In this document: positions 11,963 through 23,877 of the stretch, one piece after another
How the letters are laid out: every line of letters begins with the position of its first letter
How positions within the stretch are numbered: the first letter of the stretch is position 1
Assembly: GCA_037974665.1 (NCBI GenBank)
Contig: CM075773.1
Coordinates: forward strand, 64,772,263 to 64,836,262
Source: Ehretia macrophylla
Lineage: Eukaryota > Streptophyta > Magnoliopsida > Boraginales > Ehretiaceae
Direction: 5' to 3'
Length of the DNA stretch: 64,000 nt
Made by a program: the position numbers and the translations under genes
Notes under the pieces: model-generated
What the model was told of the DNA's origin: nothing
The model's database searches: none
The model's input: only the letters and a program-made list of their open reading frames with translations

Positions 11963-12770
11963 GAGAAAACCATTGTGAAAACATTTTCTATTCCATCATT
12001 GTTGAGCTCTATGCAGGATTAACTCACCCCTCTTTTGATCAATTACATGCGTGGTTTAGCCGAGCAAGCTCCCATGTGGTTGCAAGCTTCTTTGATATGA
12101 AGAATCAGATTATGCTTTGTGCGCTCTATGTGCTTGCCTGTGAAGGATGCTCTTTTGATGTAAAGAGCATGGTTTTGTAAATTGAACTATTTGTGATATT
12201 CTTTTGGTTTTATTAGATACTTAGCTAAGTTGATTATTTTACTTACTAGACCTAAGTTTGGGATGATTGTATGGATGAATTTAAGTCTTGTAATTATGTA
12301 CAGGGTGTCGTAATCCTTTAAGGACGAGGACTTGGGAGAATTTTTGAAGTCTTTTGTAATTTACTGTGGTATATTAATGAATGCTCAGGTTACTACTTGT
12401 TGATCTTGCAGGGATTAAGTGTTTGACACGTCATGTTCGGCCTTAACCTAATGATAGGTCGGGGTCGGGGCATGGTTGTAATCTTAACTCATAGTGATGA
12501 AGTTTGTATAATGTCTTTTATTAGTGTTGATGTAACCAATTGGTTATGCGGTTTTAATACTATCAACTTGGTTGAATGGTTTTATGGACTTTAGAGCTCC
12601 GATTAGTAATTTGTGCCTTAGCGGACCTAAGAGGAGCGATCTTCTTAAGCCCGTGGCATCACGATCTCAGATGTTCGAGGTTGTATTAAGTTTGGGTATA
12701 TCACTTTTCTTGGCGTTAATGCGGTATCAGAGGCTACTATAATAATTAAGAAAATGGGGTCGTGTCAGAG

Positions 12771-12782
12771 TAGTATCAGAGC
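12771..12782 (+). other. Primer-binding site (initiator Met tRNA, one mismatch)
   Basis: TAGTATCAGAGC, three bases after the 5' LTR end, differs from the standard TGGTATCAGAGC at one base. Confidence 0.75.
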
Positions 12783-13489
12783 TAACTTTGGCTAGTGTAG
12801 AGTTAGCCTTAGTTAGTGTAGTCCGGGTTTCGAATGTTGGTCCTTAGGTAGAAATCTTGACATGAGTAGGCCTTAAATAAGTATGTGTGCCTATGAGACT
12901 TATATGCTTATGTGTATGAGACTTATATGCTTATGAGTGGATCCTTGAGAAATTAATAGAATATCAATAAGATTAATATTGACCCTCAGAGTTAACATCA
13001 TTTGTGAATAGGTTGATGACTATATGGTTATATAGGAATATGATTGGAAGTTTGATTCCGTAATGGTTGTATGTAGAGGATTGTGAAGGTGATCTAGGGC
13101 TCTGATGGACTTAAGACCATGGAGAGTTGAAACTCAGGTAGTTGTAGGCTGAGATAGAGACCTCGGATTGTCGGGTAGTAGTTTTGATGTGAACATGTCT
13201 TGAGATATGTGTGCCTGTATTACGTCCTGAGTAAACCAAATGTGAACCATATGTCTTAGGTGATCAATGTGTTTATTTGATACATGTGCACTGTATGCTT
13301 TAAGTGTTTGTTATGTTACAATTGCCTTATGTTTGCTAGGTTGCACATTAGTGATAATGTGGCATCATATAACAATTATACAATAATTTACAGTTGCTTT
13401 TATGTGATATGATAAGTACATACTTGTTTTTCATGTAATATAATTACATATATGCATATCATATTATGGGGTTGCCTCCTTGTGGGTGA

Positions 13490-13790
13490 AGTAAGAATGT
13501 TTGGAAGAGCTCTTGTAATCGTGGGAATGCTTCAGAGAAATGAATTTATGACTTTCAAACAAGGGGACTTAACTGCTGCACAGTATGAAGCCGGTTTACT
13601 CCATAGTCACATTATGCTTCGGTGATGATACAAATTACTAAAAAGAGGATCCAGAGATTCATTCAAGGGTTGAGGCTAGAGATTCGAGACAACTTGGTTC
13701 TTCTACAATTCTCCACCTATGGTGAGGCCCTTTTTGCTACAACAATAGCGGAGAAATGAAAGAAAGAGGATATAGAAGTGTCACTCTACC
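13490..13790 (+). pseudogene. Decayed gag fragment inside the long-LTR element
   Basis: Plus-strand translation gives FMTFKQGDLTAAQYEAG, then IQRFIQGLRLEIRDNL and TYGEALFATTIAEK in changing frames. These match successive conserved blocks of Tekay/Del gag (compare the LKQGEITVLQYEARF block near 4900-4980). Upstream capsid sequence, zinc knuckles and all of pol are missing. The fragment shows which lineage the element came from but cannot encode a working protein. Confidence 0.6.
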
Positions 13791-13799
13791 GCAAGCTAT

Positions 13800-14374
13800 T
13801 GACTAATGGGATTCTCATTTAGTACTTTTCTTTAGAGATCCTCATTTGGAATTCTTATTTAGCGTCTAGTATCAAGTATTTGAGATTCTACGCGGTCTTC
13901 TTATTTGATATCCATCCTTTAGCAATCATAATTGGTGTTCTATTTCAGAATTCTTGATTTGGTTTTCTTATTGAGTATCTTCTGGGCATTTTTTATTCGG
14001 AGCCTTTATTTGGCCTCCTTTCTCGGGATTTCTTACATGGTATTTTCTTAGAATTTTTACTGGGCTTCCTTGTGGGAACTCTTATTGAATATTCGGTCTT
14101 TGGTATTTGGCATCTTCATACGAAACTTTAGTTGGTATACTTATGAAGAATTCTTATACGGGGTATTTCTACTCAACCTCCATATTCAGAGTTTGGTGTA
14201 TAGGATCCGATGATGACATTTTTGATAACTGGTATTAGACTTAGCTCAGGGATTGGTATTCAGAATTCGACTTGGCATATAGCATACGATAGTCGTCCTC
14301 AGTACTTTCAACAATCGTGCAGTTCAACAAAGAATTGACTTCAGAAGAAGGAATTGCGAGGGCGCAATTCTATT
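13800..14374 (+). repeat. T-rich irregular repeat tract before the 3' LTR
   Basis: The stretch is built from recurring CTTATTTGG / ATTCTTATT-like units with no ORF. Its reverse complement is related to the AATAAGAAT tract at 1985-2338 and 3990-4313, so it is a shared 3' untranslated segment of this retrotransposon family. Confidence 0.55.
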
Positions 14375-14387
14375 AAAGAGGGGAAGG
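14375..14387 (+). other. Polypurine tract
   Basis: AAAGAGGGGAAGG directly precedes the 3' LTR start, as required for plus-strand DNA priming. Confidence 0.75.
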
Positions 14388-17274
14388 TGTGAGACCCTGT
14401 ACCGAGCCAGTATAGAGCCCATATGCATTTTATAGCGTTTTATATATTTATGCATCATTTAATATGCATTATATTAATTAATATGCATTTACATAATTTT
14501 ACGTGCACATGCCTCGTTTAACATGCATTTAAATTCAGTTACGTGTCTTTGAGTAATTTAGGTAACATAGATAATAATTAAATAATTTTATATGCTTTTA
14601 TATTGATTTAGGTGCATTTATCTTGAATTATGTATTTGCATCGTTTTATGTGCACTTGCATTGGTTAACGTGCAATTATATTATTTAGATATCGTAGGAC
14701 TTAATTAATTACTACTACGTCAAGACAAGCAACTAGATACTTAGAAAACAACTAGAATGGCAAACTAGTAGAATATAAGCTAGTTGAGGGGCACTCTTGT
14801 CCTAAGACAAAATATCAAAATATCCTACCTAACATAAAACACACAACACACTCTACACATACACACATCAGATCACACAACACACACCACATGATCAAGA
14901 GAAGAAAAAGAAGGAAGAAGAAAGAAAGAGGAGAAAAAGAAGAAAACAAGGATCTCCAAGCGAAGTTCAAGCTTCTCTTTGCATCTCCTAGCTAGGTTTA
15001 ACACTTCTCTTGCTTTCTTTGGCTCCTAGAACTCAAGACTAAGGTAAGGGTTTATTTCAAAAGTGTTTTCTCAAGCTCATTCAAGTTTATATAGTGTACA
15101 TTGATGATGTTCTTGCTTATGATGAATATGTATGGGTATGTGTTTGAGTTATTGCAAGATTTGGGTTCTATTTTGTGTAGTTGAGCTAGGGTTTAGTTTA
15201 ATGAGCTTTTGATGATTCTTGATAAGTTGAGGAGTTGTTGTATAAGTTGTATGATGATTGATGCTTGTGTGGGAAGAGCTAGAATGATAAGAGAAAGGTG
15301 AATTTGGGTGTCAACATCATGAGAGCTTTTATAGTATCTTAAGTGTTCTTGACTTGTGGCTTGATTCAAATGTGTGGTATGTACATGTTGTTGGTTTATT
15401 ATGTTGTTTAGCAATGCCTTGAGTGTATTATGTGATAAATGGGTGTTAGAAGCAAGGGTGTCAAGCTAGCAAGCAAAAAGAAGCAAGAAAATGTGAGTTT
15501 TGTGCTGTTGGATCTGGTCGACCGGATCTAACTCCAGTTGACCGGATCAGTCGTCCGGATTTCACTGGTCAAGATTCGGTCGAGTCAATCCGGTTGACTC
15601 CAGTCGACCGGATTAGTCGACCGGATGATTTTTCAGCTTTGCAGAACATTTTTCAAATGACCATATCTTGGTCAATTCAACTCCGAATTGAATTCCATTT
15701 GATTCTAGAACAATTTACTTTTGATAAGCTTTAATTTTATACCAAATCCATATTATTTGGAGCTCAGGAGAGTAGGGAAATTAACTGTTTAAGTTAGGCT
15801 ATTGCAAAACCCCTTTTAAGTCTTGTCGTTTTCGTGTTTTCTTGTCGTTTTGAGTAGTCTATTGATATCTTTTCGCTATTTTATGGTACTTGGCAATACT
15901 TGAGGCATTACTATATATGTATGATTATCATTTGCTTGCTTGACATGCCATTGACTAATCATTTATTACCGCAAGAGGTTTACATACTTACTTGCCTTAT
16001 CTTGTTATTACTGTTGTGACGGAAGCAACCTACTTTGTTGCTATCCTAGTCCCTCTCTCTCTTGGTGACGTCCCTTGGAGAGTTGGGTACTATCTATATA
16101 TATATATATATATCAAGGTTGCAACCTTCTAAAGGCCTTGGTGTGATCGATGGCCCCGGACAACATCGAGCTTGTCGGTAGTACCCACGACCACCATGGA
16201 CCTATTCTTTACCTTTGAGGGGAGCTATCCGGAACCCTCGGTTGTTGATGGAGTTGGTGTCAGGTTTTCTTTGAGGACTTGATCATCGGTTGTGGTGTCG
16301 GGTTATCATTAATTGATTCAAGTTAGAAGCTGTCAATATCAGCAATCATTGTATCCTTTTTCAATAAGTATCTCTGTTCATCTTCTTACTGCATACTTGA
16401 GTTACTACTTATTTGCTTACATGTGTATTCGTATATGCATGACATGATTTCTCGAATTGTTTGCGTAAAGAGAAAACCATTGCGAAAACCTTTTCTATTC
16501 CATCCTCGCTGAGCTATATGCAGGATTAACTTACCCCTCTTTTGATCAATTACAGGTGTGGTTTAGCCAAACAAGCTCCCATGTGGTTGCAAGCTTCTTT
16601 GATATGAAGAGTCAGATTATGCTTTTTGCGCTCTATGTGCTTGCCTGTGAATGGTGCTCATTTGATGTAAAGAGCATGGTTTTATAAATTGAACTATTTT
16701 TGATATTCTTTTGGGTTTATTAGATACTTAGCTAAGTTGATTATTTTACTTACTAGGCCTAAGTTTGGGATGATTGTATGGATGAATTTAAGTCTTATAA
16801 TTATGTACAGGGTGTTGTAATCCTTTAAGGCCGAGGACTTGGGAGAATTTTTGAAGTCTTTTGTTATTTACTGTGGTATATTAATGAATGCTTAGGTTAC
16901 TACTTGTTGATCTTGCAGGGGTTAAGTGTTTGACACGTTATGTTCGGCTTTAGCCTAACGATAGGTCGGGGTCGGGTCGTGGTTGTATTCTTAACTCATA
17001 GTAATGAAGTTTGTATAATGTCTTTTATTAGTGTTGATGTAACCAATTGGTTATGCGGTTTTAATACTAGCAACTTGGTTGAATGGTTTTATGGACTTTA
17101 GAGCTCCGGTTAATAATTTGTGCCTTAGCGGACCTAAGGGGAGCGATCTTCTTAAGTCCATGGCATCACGATCCTAGATGTTCGAGATTGTATTAAGTTT
17201 GGGTATGTCACTTTTCTTGGTGTTAATGCGGTATCAGAGGCTACTATAATAATTAAGAAAATGGTGTCGTGACA
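14388..17274 (+). repeat. 3' LTR (2887 bp)
   Basis: It starts TGTGAGACC and ends GTGTCGTGACA, followed by AAGCA, the target duplication. It keeps the uninterrupted target site of the hAT-like insertion (near 16465-16480), so it is the better reference copy of this LTR. Confidence 0.9.
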
Positions 17275-17279
17275 AAGCA

Positions 17280-18930
17280 TGTCAATAACTTAAAAGAGCG
17301 TCAAGGACTTGAAGGAACTATATGAACAGAAAAAATAAGCTGATATTCATAATGAATGAAAATTCATAAGTATCCAATATCATAAAGCTTGAAATAGATA
17401 ATTGAAGTTAAATTATATCATTAAACTGTATAATTGAACGTGTTGAATTAAGCTAGATTTATTAGAATAGTCACAAGTACATAGACTTTCATTCGAACAA
17501 TTTGCTTCCATTACATAAATACAACGTCTCTATGATGGTATTCACTTTACGGCAATGACTAGCCTAGTATTCACTTTATGGTAGTTAATGCTTGAGACAA
17601 TAGTTTATCACATCTACAAGAAAACCATGCATTCAAGGAGCCAAAACTTCATAAAGGTAATGTGAGTCAAATATATTCAAAGGTCAGAGATGTATTATGA
17701 GAATAAGAGAAATGCCAATTTAGATAATGTACAATAACCAATAATGATAAATAGTTGAATCAGTACATGGAACCTCAAGAAAAAGAATAAAAAGAAGAAA
17801 ATAGGGAGGGACACAAACTACTCTAGAATATAGGGAAAAAGAGGAAAAATGCACCCCCTTTAAAAGAAAAGAGATCACGCACTGTGATCTGATCGTCAAG
17901 CATTGAAGCTGGGCATACAACTTTGATTGGTAAGTTCAGTAACTAAAGAAAATACTTGCAAAGGCGGTGATCTAGGTGTAATGCAATAAACAAACATGCA
18001 TATAGCAATAGCATAAGAAACAAAGTGCTCAAACATGTCAATCTATTCCAATGTGCATGTTCCAACAAGAATTTTCAAAGGAATAAGTCATTGAGGAATT
18101 TTAGCAAACATTTGTCATGCATTGAAGATAATGATATGTTGTTAAGCAAATATAGGATCACAACACACCCTATTAAGCAAGTAAACAATCACAAGAATGC
18201 TACTCAAACTTATGATCCCTAGTAGTGAATGAGCATGTATATTGAATAATAGAACTTGACTCAATCAATAGGGCTATTTTACAATATCATTCATGATTTA
18301 ACAAAAAGGAAGACCCTTTGGAAACATGACATGAAAACCCCACTTACAAGAGAAGTAGTAGGCTACATAGGTGTTGAAACAATTGTTTCACCCTCCTCTC
18401 CCACCTTGGCTGAAAAGAGAAGAAAAAGGTTTTTGTATTTTAGAACACTAATATGTACAATTGTACATATATTAGTGTGTTTGTCTTGCAGATATTCATT
18501 TTTTTCCTCAAACCCATTAGAACTTTGACCATATACAGTAGGAAAGACAATAAAATTGCAACCTCTGTTATCACTGAGTTTCTATGATCTCTTAGATCCG
18601 AAGCTTTAGAGACAATAAAATTCCAAAGACAAAAAAGGGGTAAGGGTTTTCAAGTCTTGGGGATCCATATCCTTAATTACTAAATGCAATTTGGAGAAGA
18701 AAGAAGAAAATACAAAGGGTTACCTTTTAGAACTTCCAAATGTGGTGGTGCAAGGTGGCAGTGGCGGTGGCGCAAGGGGCGGTGGTGCGAGGTGGTGGTG
18801 GTGTTACAAAGAGGTGGTGGTAGGTGTGTGTGTGTGTGTGTGTGAGTGGTTGGTAAAAATTGCATGGGTGAAAAAGGGGCTAGGTTAATTGGCCCCTTTT
18901 TCACCAATGTAATGTTTTTAAATTAAATAT
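17280..18930. other. CACTA interior, right part: no gene seen
   Basis: AT-rich, with no recognisable protein motif. It includes a GGTGGTGGT-rich stretch (18740-18815) and a short GT microsatellite (18827-18844). It lies between the nested retrotransposon and the right subterminal repeats of the CACTA element. Confidence 0.5.
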
Positions 18931-19423
18931 TAAAGTCGTCACAATTTTGTAACAGACCCATGCATTCATCATATTTTCGTCACAATAAAGAAATCGTCAC
19001 AAAAATGTAGTATAAATTTCAACCATATTGTCATATGTTCGTCCTAATATTTGCGTCCAATTTGCAACAAAATCTTTATTCCCACTTCTTAATTATCTTT
19101 GTCACAAAATCGTAGTCTATTGCCACAAATATGCGACAAAAAATCTAATTTGTAAAATTCGTCACAGATTCGTCATAATAGTTGCGACAACTCTGCAACG
19201 TAATCACAAAAACGTAATATTTTACCACGACTTTGAGACGATTCTTGTTCGTCGTGGCCAAATTGTTGCAGTTTGTGACAAATTTGTAACATATTGTAAT
19301 TCCCGTCACATTTTCGTCTCATTTTCCACAAAATCTGAGCACCAAAAAAATCCGTAGCAATTTCGTCCCATTTTTGCGACAATTTTATTTTCGTCACAAA
19401 ATAGATTCTTTTTTGTAGTGTCT

Positions 19424-20780
19424 CTCTCCTGTCTCGGACTTCTTTCTCTCTCTCTTCTCCTAAACTCGGGAGCATTCTCTCTCTTTATGTATTGCCCTAA
19501 GTAGCCCTACCGGATCAGTGGCTCGATCTCGTTCTTGAGCTCTTGATAGTCATCAGTCATGTGTCCCTGATCATTGTGATAACAGCAGAACTTATCCTGA
19601 AGTCTCTGACCTGCTCTCATTGGTAGCGGTGGCTTGATGGTAAACCTATTTCTGATTGCTGCATAAATCTCTTCCCTTAGGGTATTCAGCTGTGTAAAGC
19701 TCTAGAATCTCGACCGATTGTCCTCATTTGGCTTGTTGCTGGGATGGGCTCAGGGGTTGGACTGAGCTCGGGGGTCAGTCTTTCCCTTATCTTTTTCAAC
19801 ATTACTGCTCAGCTTTTTAACCAGCTTATCCACCTCATTCTGGGTGTTTAATTCTTCGGAATGCATATACCCCTCTTCCTTTGCCATTGCATCCGTCAAT
19901 GTCTTCGGGGTCTTCCTCGCCAAGGATGACAATAAGGTCCTATTCCGTAGACCCTTCATGAATGTTGTTATTGAGAACTTATCATCTAGGTCGGTGATTT
20001 CCAGGGCCGCTTGGTTGAACTTGGTACAATAAGACCTAAGAAACTCCTCATGGCCCTACTTGATGCTCAATAGGGTCACCATATTCTTAGTAGGCTTCTT
20101 GCTGCTAGAAAACTTGCCGACGAAGGCCTCAGATAACTGATCAAAATCCTCAATAGAGTTGGGCTCTAAGCCAACATACCATCGCCGAGCTGCTTCTGTG
20201 AGTGTGGTCGGGAAAGCTCGGCACATCAATGTATCTGGGACATCATAAAAATCCATTTTATGACAAAATATTGCCATATGATCCAAGGGGTCGCCCGTTC
20301 CGTCATAGTTCCGTAAAGATGGTAGTTTGTACTCTGGAGGCCTTGGAACTACCATGATCTCTGGGACAAAGGGATTAGGGCCTTGCCTGGTATGGGCCTT
20401 TCCTCCCGTGGTTCTTGACCCATTATGCATTGTTACTTGTTGCCTAGGCCTGGCTGGGTCAGGTCTGTGAGCTGGGCTAGAAGAAGTAGCTTTATCAGCC
20501 GCGGCCGGTAGTGGCCGATTTGGCTCATCAATTGAGCCGGTATTTGGTTCGTGCTTGGGTTTTGCAGCGTAGATGTGGAAGCTTGTCCCGGAGGACTTGG
20601 TCTTGGAATTGTTGTTGGGACCGGAGAGTTATTGGCTTGAGGCTCTTGTATGGTAGGCTGTGTGGTTCCAGCAGGAGGGTTCACCCTTACTAGTGGGGGT
20701 AGCTCAGATCGAGCTGGGTTACCTTGCGGAGGTAGTGGCACTTGTCCATCGGCTTGACTGTTGCTACGTGTGTTAACCAT
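19424..20780 (-). pseudogene. Tat-type gypsy gag, with stops and frameshifts
   Basis: The start at 20780 (MVNTRSNSQ) lies about 33 bases after the primer-site motif. A proline-rich N-terminus is followed by the capsid region (about 20430-20056), with motifs YDGTGDPLDHMAIF, CRAFPTTLTEAARRWY and IEDFDQLSEAFVGKF typical of Tat gag. An in-frame TAG replaces a glutamine after LLSIK; CAG to TAG fits decay of a methylated CHG site. The frame resumes at MKGLRNR and reaches the C-terminal CYHNDQGH...LKNEIEPLIR segment near 19500-19600. The reading is cut at 19420 by the CACTA insertion, and its continuation is at 7987. Confidence 0.75.
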
Positions 20781-20832
20781 GATGTAGAAACTCAGTGAGA
20801 TTACACTTCGTTTCCCACAGACGACGCCAAAG

Positions 20833-21259
20833 TGTTAATGATCAAAACTGGTTGGGTGCTTCCCGAGCTAATCTGCAAGAGAAACGGGTGTGGGGTTAGC
20901 CCACGTAAGCACTCCGATACTTAAGCTAGTATTTTGGTCGTGAATGATAGCCATAAATGAAAAGTATAGTGTTTAATAAATGAATGATAAGTTACCTATT
21001 TTGTGAGTGTAATTACCATATTTATACCTTTCTCTCTAACAACTTTTTCAGATTTCACTGGATCCTGTTGTATTACCACGAGATCGGGGAAGGGTCATAC
21101 ATCGGGGCATGGAATGGTCGGACCTCGGGTTCCTTGGTCTAAAGTTCGCAGGTTGGGCTGACCGACCTAATGACTTCCCTTGCACAATTGGGTACTGACT
21201 GCATCCAATAGCTCGGATAACTCTAAAGGAGATCGGGTTGGTCAGTTTTATCTTCATCA
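20833..21259 (-). repeat. 5' LTR of the Tat-like element
   Basis: On the minus strand the LTR ends in TTAACA at 20833, followed by the TTTGGCGTCG primer-site motif. A TATA-type box, GGTATAAATATGG, lies at about 21020-21032. The solo LTR at 61090-61598 shares the TATAAATATG box and the TTAACA end. The right boundary at 21259 (TGATGAAG on the minus strand) is inferred from the TG rule and similarity to the start of that solo LTR. Confidence 0.55.
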
Positions 21260-21700
21260 TATGGAATGAAATTTAGGTCGAAATAGCTTGAATTTAAGTC
21301 AAATGCTTATAAAAAACATAAAATTATAATGTTTAGAACTTAAAGGCGTATTAATAATATTACATTTTTTGGTTATACACTAACTTGGGTACCACGTGTA
21401 TTAATATATTCGTAAGTTTGGTCATATGACACTTCCCATCGAATGTCATTAGCAGAGGTCGAATGCACAGGCAAGGGCACACTCATCCTGCATTTTAACA
21501 AGTAAATTAGTACATAACCCTACATGAAAAACTATGACTGCAAATACAAGTATAATGTAATACATGGGAAAAATAGGTGCTAGAAAAGGATAATAGAGGA
21601 CATATTAGAATCTTCAACTGCTGTTTTGGAATACTCAAAGGCTGCTCTTGTGTGGAGGCATTGTCATGCATGGCCTAATATATATAATAATTGTAATCAG
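21260..21700. other. No gene seen
   Basis: AT-rich spacer between the Tat-like LTR and the FAR1-related pseudogene. No motif or terminal repeat recognised. Confidence 0.4.
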
Positions 21701-23860
21701 TGAAATGTCACACATGAATAAGAAACATTATACCAAACAAAAAACAAATTGTGCATACCTTCACATTTTTACTTCTCTTCTTCACATTTTTACTATTTCT
21801 CTTCATCATACACTTTTCTAATGAACTCTTCACATGTCGTCTCCTATCTGGAAACTTATAAACAAGTTTGGCTACTCCATTTAGAGCCTTTGAACCAACA
21901 ATAGTGGAATTTACTTCTTCACTATGGTATGACTCTCTAATTTGAACATTTTCAAGCATCATTCAACATTTCTTCACCTCTGAGTTCCTTTAGCTTCATA
22001 TGCTCTAGATGTAATTTTGTGAGAATGAGAAATCAATTCCTTGTATCTCAAATTATGTTTTTTTCAGGATCAGTGTCAATATTACGACCATGCATGTTAT
22101 TTATAGTCTCAGATCTGGCTACCCTCGTCCATCTCGTTAGAATATATATATATATATGTATATCAAGAATCCGATGCAAACACATGACATCTTTTAATAC
22201 ATTTACAATATGACCACATAAAATGTCATGCATATCAAATAACCTGCAAGTGCATGAAAGCAAGTTGTTTTCATCACATGTCAATTGTGGCATCATTTAT
22301 GACCTGGAAGAGGAGATAAAATGAAAAATTTACATCCCCATTCCTCTCCACTTTTCATCACATTCATTTCAAGTGCCATTATATATTCAATCTAAAATTC
22401 ATCAAATATTTTTATTGTGTATATCTTGCCTACATGATCCAACCACCAAACAAAGCACTTATATGGGGGCAACCGATATGTTAAAGAATACTCAGCTATG
22501 CATTCTTTGTATCCTACTTCTTCGAGAAAATTCTCAAAGTGAGTGAAAAATTGTGTAAAACTATAACCTGGCCTTAAATGGAGCTTCAAGCTTGCATTTA
22601 TACTCTCACTTAATTGTGTATTTTTTTATACTAGCTGACCAATGGCATTTGACATACCCATTTATATCTCAAATAAAATTTCATTTTCAATCACACATTG
22701 TCTCTAATTTTATAATCATCAAGCATGTCATTCTGTTTGTGAAGCCACTCATCTTCCTCTTATGATCCATCATAAAATTATGCAAAGACACTGTGTAAAT
22801 GATGGATATGTTTGATTGCATTCTGCTTTATATGCCAATTACACAAGCGATAGAATGTTTTGGGCATAACATTTGACAAAGCTTTTGCTGTTGCGGCATC
22901 TTGATTGGTAAAATTGGTTTTGGGATGTTTGTTTGACATGGCCTCTAAAAGGTTGTCAAATAACCAAAAGAATCCACTATTTCATCATATAACAACATAG
23001 CTTCAATTTGACCCAAAAAAAGAGAAAAAATAACGCAGTTCCAAAATTGTCACCTCATGATGATTATTAAGCCCTAAGAAATCAGCAAATAACCTACAAT
23101 CCCTGTTTAGTTTATAAGTGGTATCAAATGAAACAACATCACCAAAGTGCCCATAATCAACTATCATTTTGTCATCAGCCAAAATATATTAGTGATTTAT
23201 TCATTACTATCCAATTGTAATGCATGATAAAATGAATCACTTTTTATCCTTTTCTTTTAAAAATATTTCACTATGTAGCCAATCTTACCGTGTGCCAAAG
23301 CATTTTGTCTATTGGTTCTAAGATAATTTTTTCTGATTAATCTTTAAAATTCAAGAGACTCCCTTCTACCAACCTCCCTTCCTATGAGCACGAAAGACTG
23401 TCTTAGATGAATACCGGAATCGTCCCCTAACTCTATTTGTTCACTTTGAACCTCAAATTTTTTTATTTGTTATGGGAACACGTGTATAAGATCAGATCTT
23501 ACCATATTATGATTATGTTGACAAACAAACCTATTAAGTACATATTTTTCCTTGGAGCTGTTTAGTTTAGTTGACATAAGTGCACCATATCTTGTCCTTG
23601 TCTCTGCTCTAGGGTTTTTAACAAGATAGTCATGTTTGTTAGGTCTTTTGTGACCTTCTTTGGAACAAACAAATAATTTCTTTGCCCATAGCACATTAAT
23701 ATCTTTTCTAAAACCTTGGATTCGAATACCAAATTCCTACTATACCATAACTATTATAGAGAAACATACGCATCATCTACAGTATCAAAGACCATGTCAA
23801 CCTTTGGTGTATGCTTGCTTTCATTGTTGTCATCCTTGCGTGTTTTAATCATCTCAAGTA
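21700..23860 (-). pseudogene. FAR1/FHY3-related (MULE transposase-derived) pseudogene
   Basis: Reading the minus strand in shifting frames, the family order is clear. An N-terminal FAR1 DNA-binding region (about 23850-23470) has PKVDMVFDTVDDAY, then FVCSKEGHKRPNK and FVCQHNHNMV, where the family has its HNH-type zinc ligand cluster. A MULE transposase core remnant follows (about 23170-22700; DVVSFDTTYKLNRDC, LGLNNHHEV). Then comes a SWIM zinc finger (22296-22180; CTCRLFDMHDILCGHI, the C-x-C...C-x-H pattern). A C-terminal tail with ILTRWTRVARS is stretched by an ATATAT microsatellite. Family members are light-signalling transcription factors or Mutator transposases. Multiple frameshifts make this copy inactive. 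Confidence 0.75.
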
Positions 23861-23877
23861 TATTGCCCATAATCAAA

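Larger units (their letters stand above)
9114..12767 (+). repeat. 5' LTR (3654 bp including nested hAT-like element)
   Basis: It starts TGTGAGACCCC and ends GTCGTGTCA. It aligns over its length with the 3' LTR. It is longer because of the insertion at 11175-11962 and lacks about 60 bp present near 15240-15300 of the 3' copy. It includes CA- and GA-rich tracts (9560-9710), a cluster of GTCGAC-type motifs (10200-10320) and a short AT microsatellite near 10793-10806. Confidence 0.9.
9114..17274 (+). mobile_element. Non-autonomous long-LTR gypsy-type retrotransposon
   Basis: Two long LTRs (9114-12767 and 14388-17274) flank an internal region of only 1.6 kb. Both start TGTGAGACC and end in GACA/GTCA, and the element is bracketed by a perfect 5-bp target duplication, AAGCA (9109-9113 and 17275-17279). 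A primer site at 12771-12782 and a purine tract at 14375-14387 complete the structure. The interior keeps only a decayed gag piece and no pol, so it resembles a large retrotransposon derivative that relied on a related Tekay/Del-type element. The 5' LTR carries an hAT-like insertion absent from the 3' LTR, so that insertion came later. Confidence 0.9.
7991..19420. mobile_element. CACTA (En/Spm) DNA transposon, non-autonomous, with nested insertion
   Basis: The left end reads CATTACAAAAAAGAAGC...TTTTGTGAC (one change from the CACTA consensus). The right end, in reverse complement, reads CACTACAAAAAAGAATC...TTTTGTGACG. The 3-bp flanks match (TCT). Both subterminal regions (about 8020-8460 and 18930-19400) are crowded with short GTCACAA, CGTCACAAT and GTGGCAA units in both orientations, as expected for transposase binding. 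Without the nested retrotransposon (9114-17274 plus its TSD) the element is about 3.3 kb. I see no transposase motif in what remains (8460-9113, 17275-18930), so it would need a helper. Confidence 0.85.
7371..21259 (-). mobile_element. Tat-like Ty3/gypsy retrotransposon, split by a CACTA element
   Basis: The element reads right to left: LTR (about 20833-21259), a TTTGGCGTCGTCTGTGGGAA-type primer site, gag (20780-19424), then, after the CACTA insertion (7991-19420), the pro-pol start at 7987-7380. The two halves join in canonical Tat order: the gag C-terminal His/Cys region on one side and an IIGG-then-protease region on the other. Pol beyond the protease is missing, because the element is cut near 7370 by sequence of another LTR. 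It carries many stops and frameshifts. The element is older than the CACTA it hosts. Confidence 0.7.

Noticed and set aside
18680..18907. Short ORFs across the GGT- and GT-rich stretch
   Set aside because: They are products of simple-sequence repeats inside the CACTA element.
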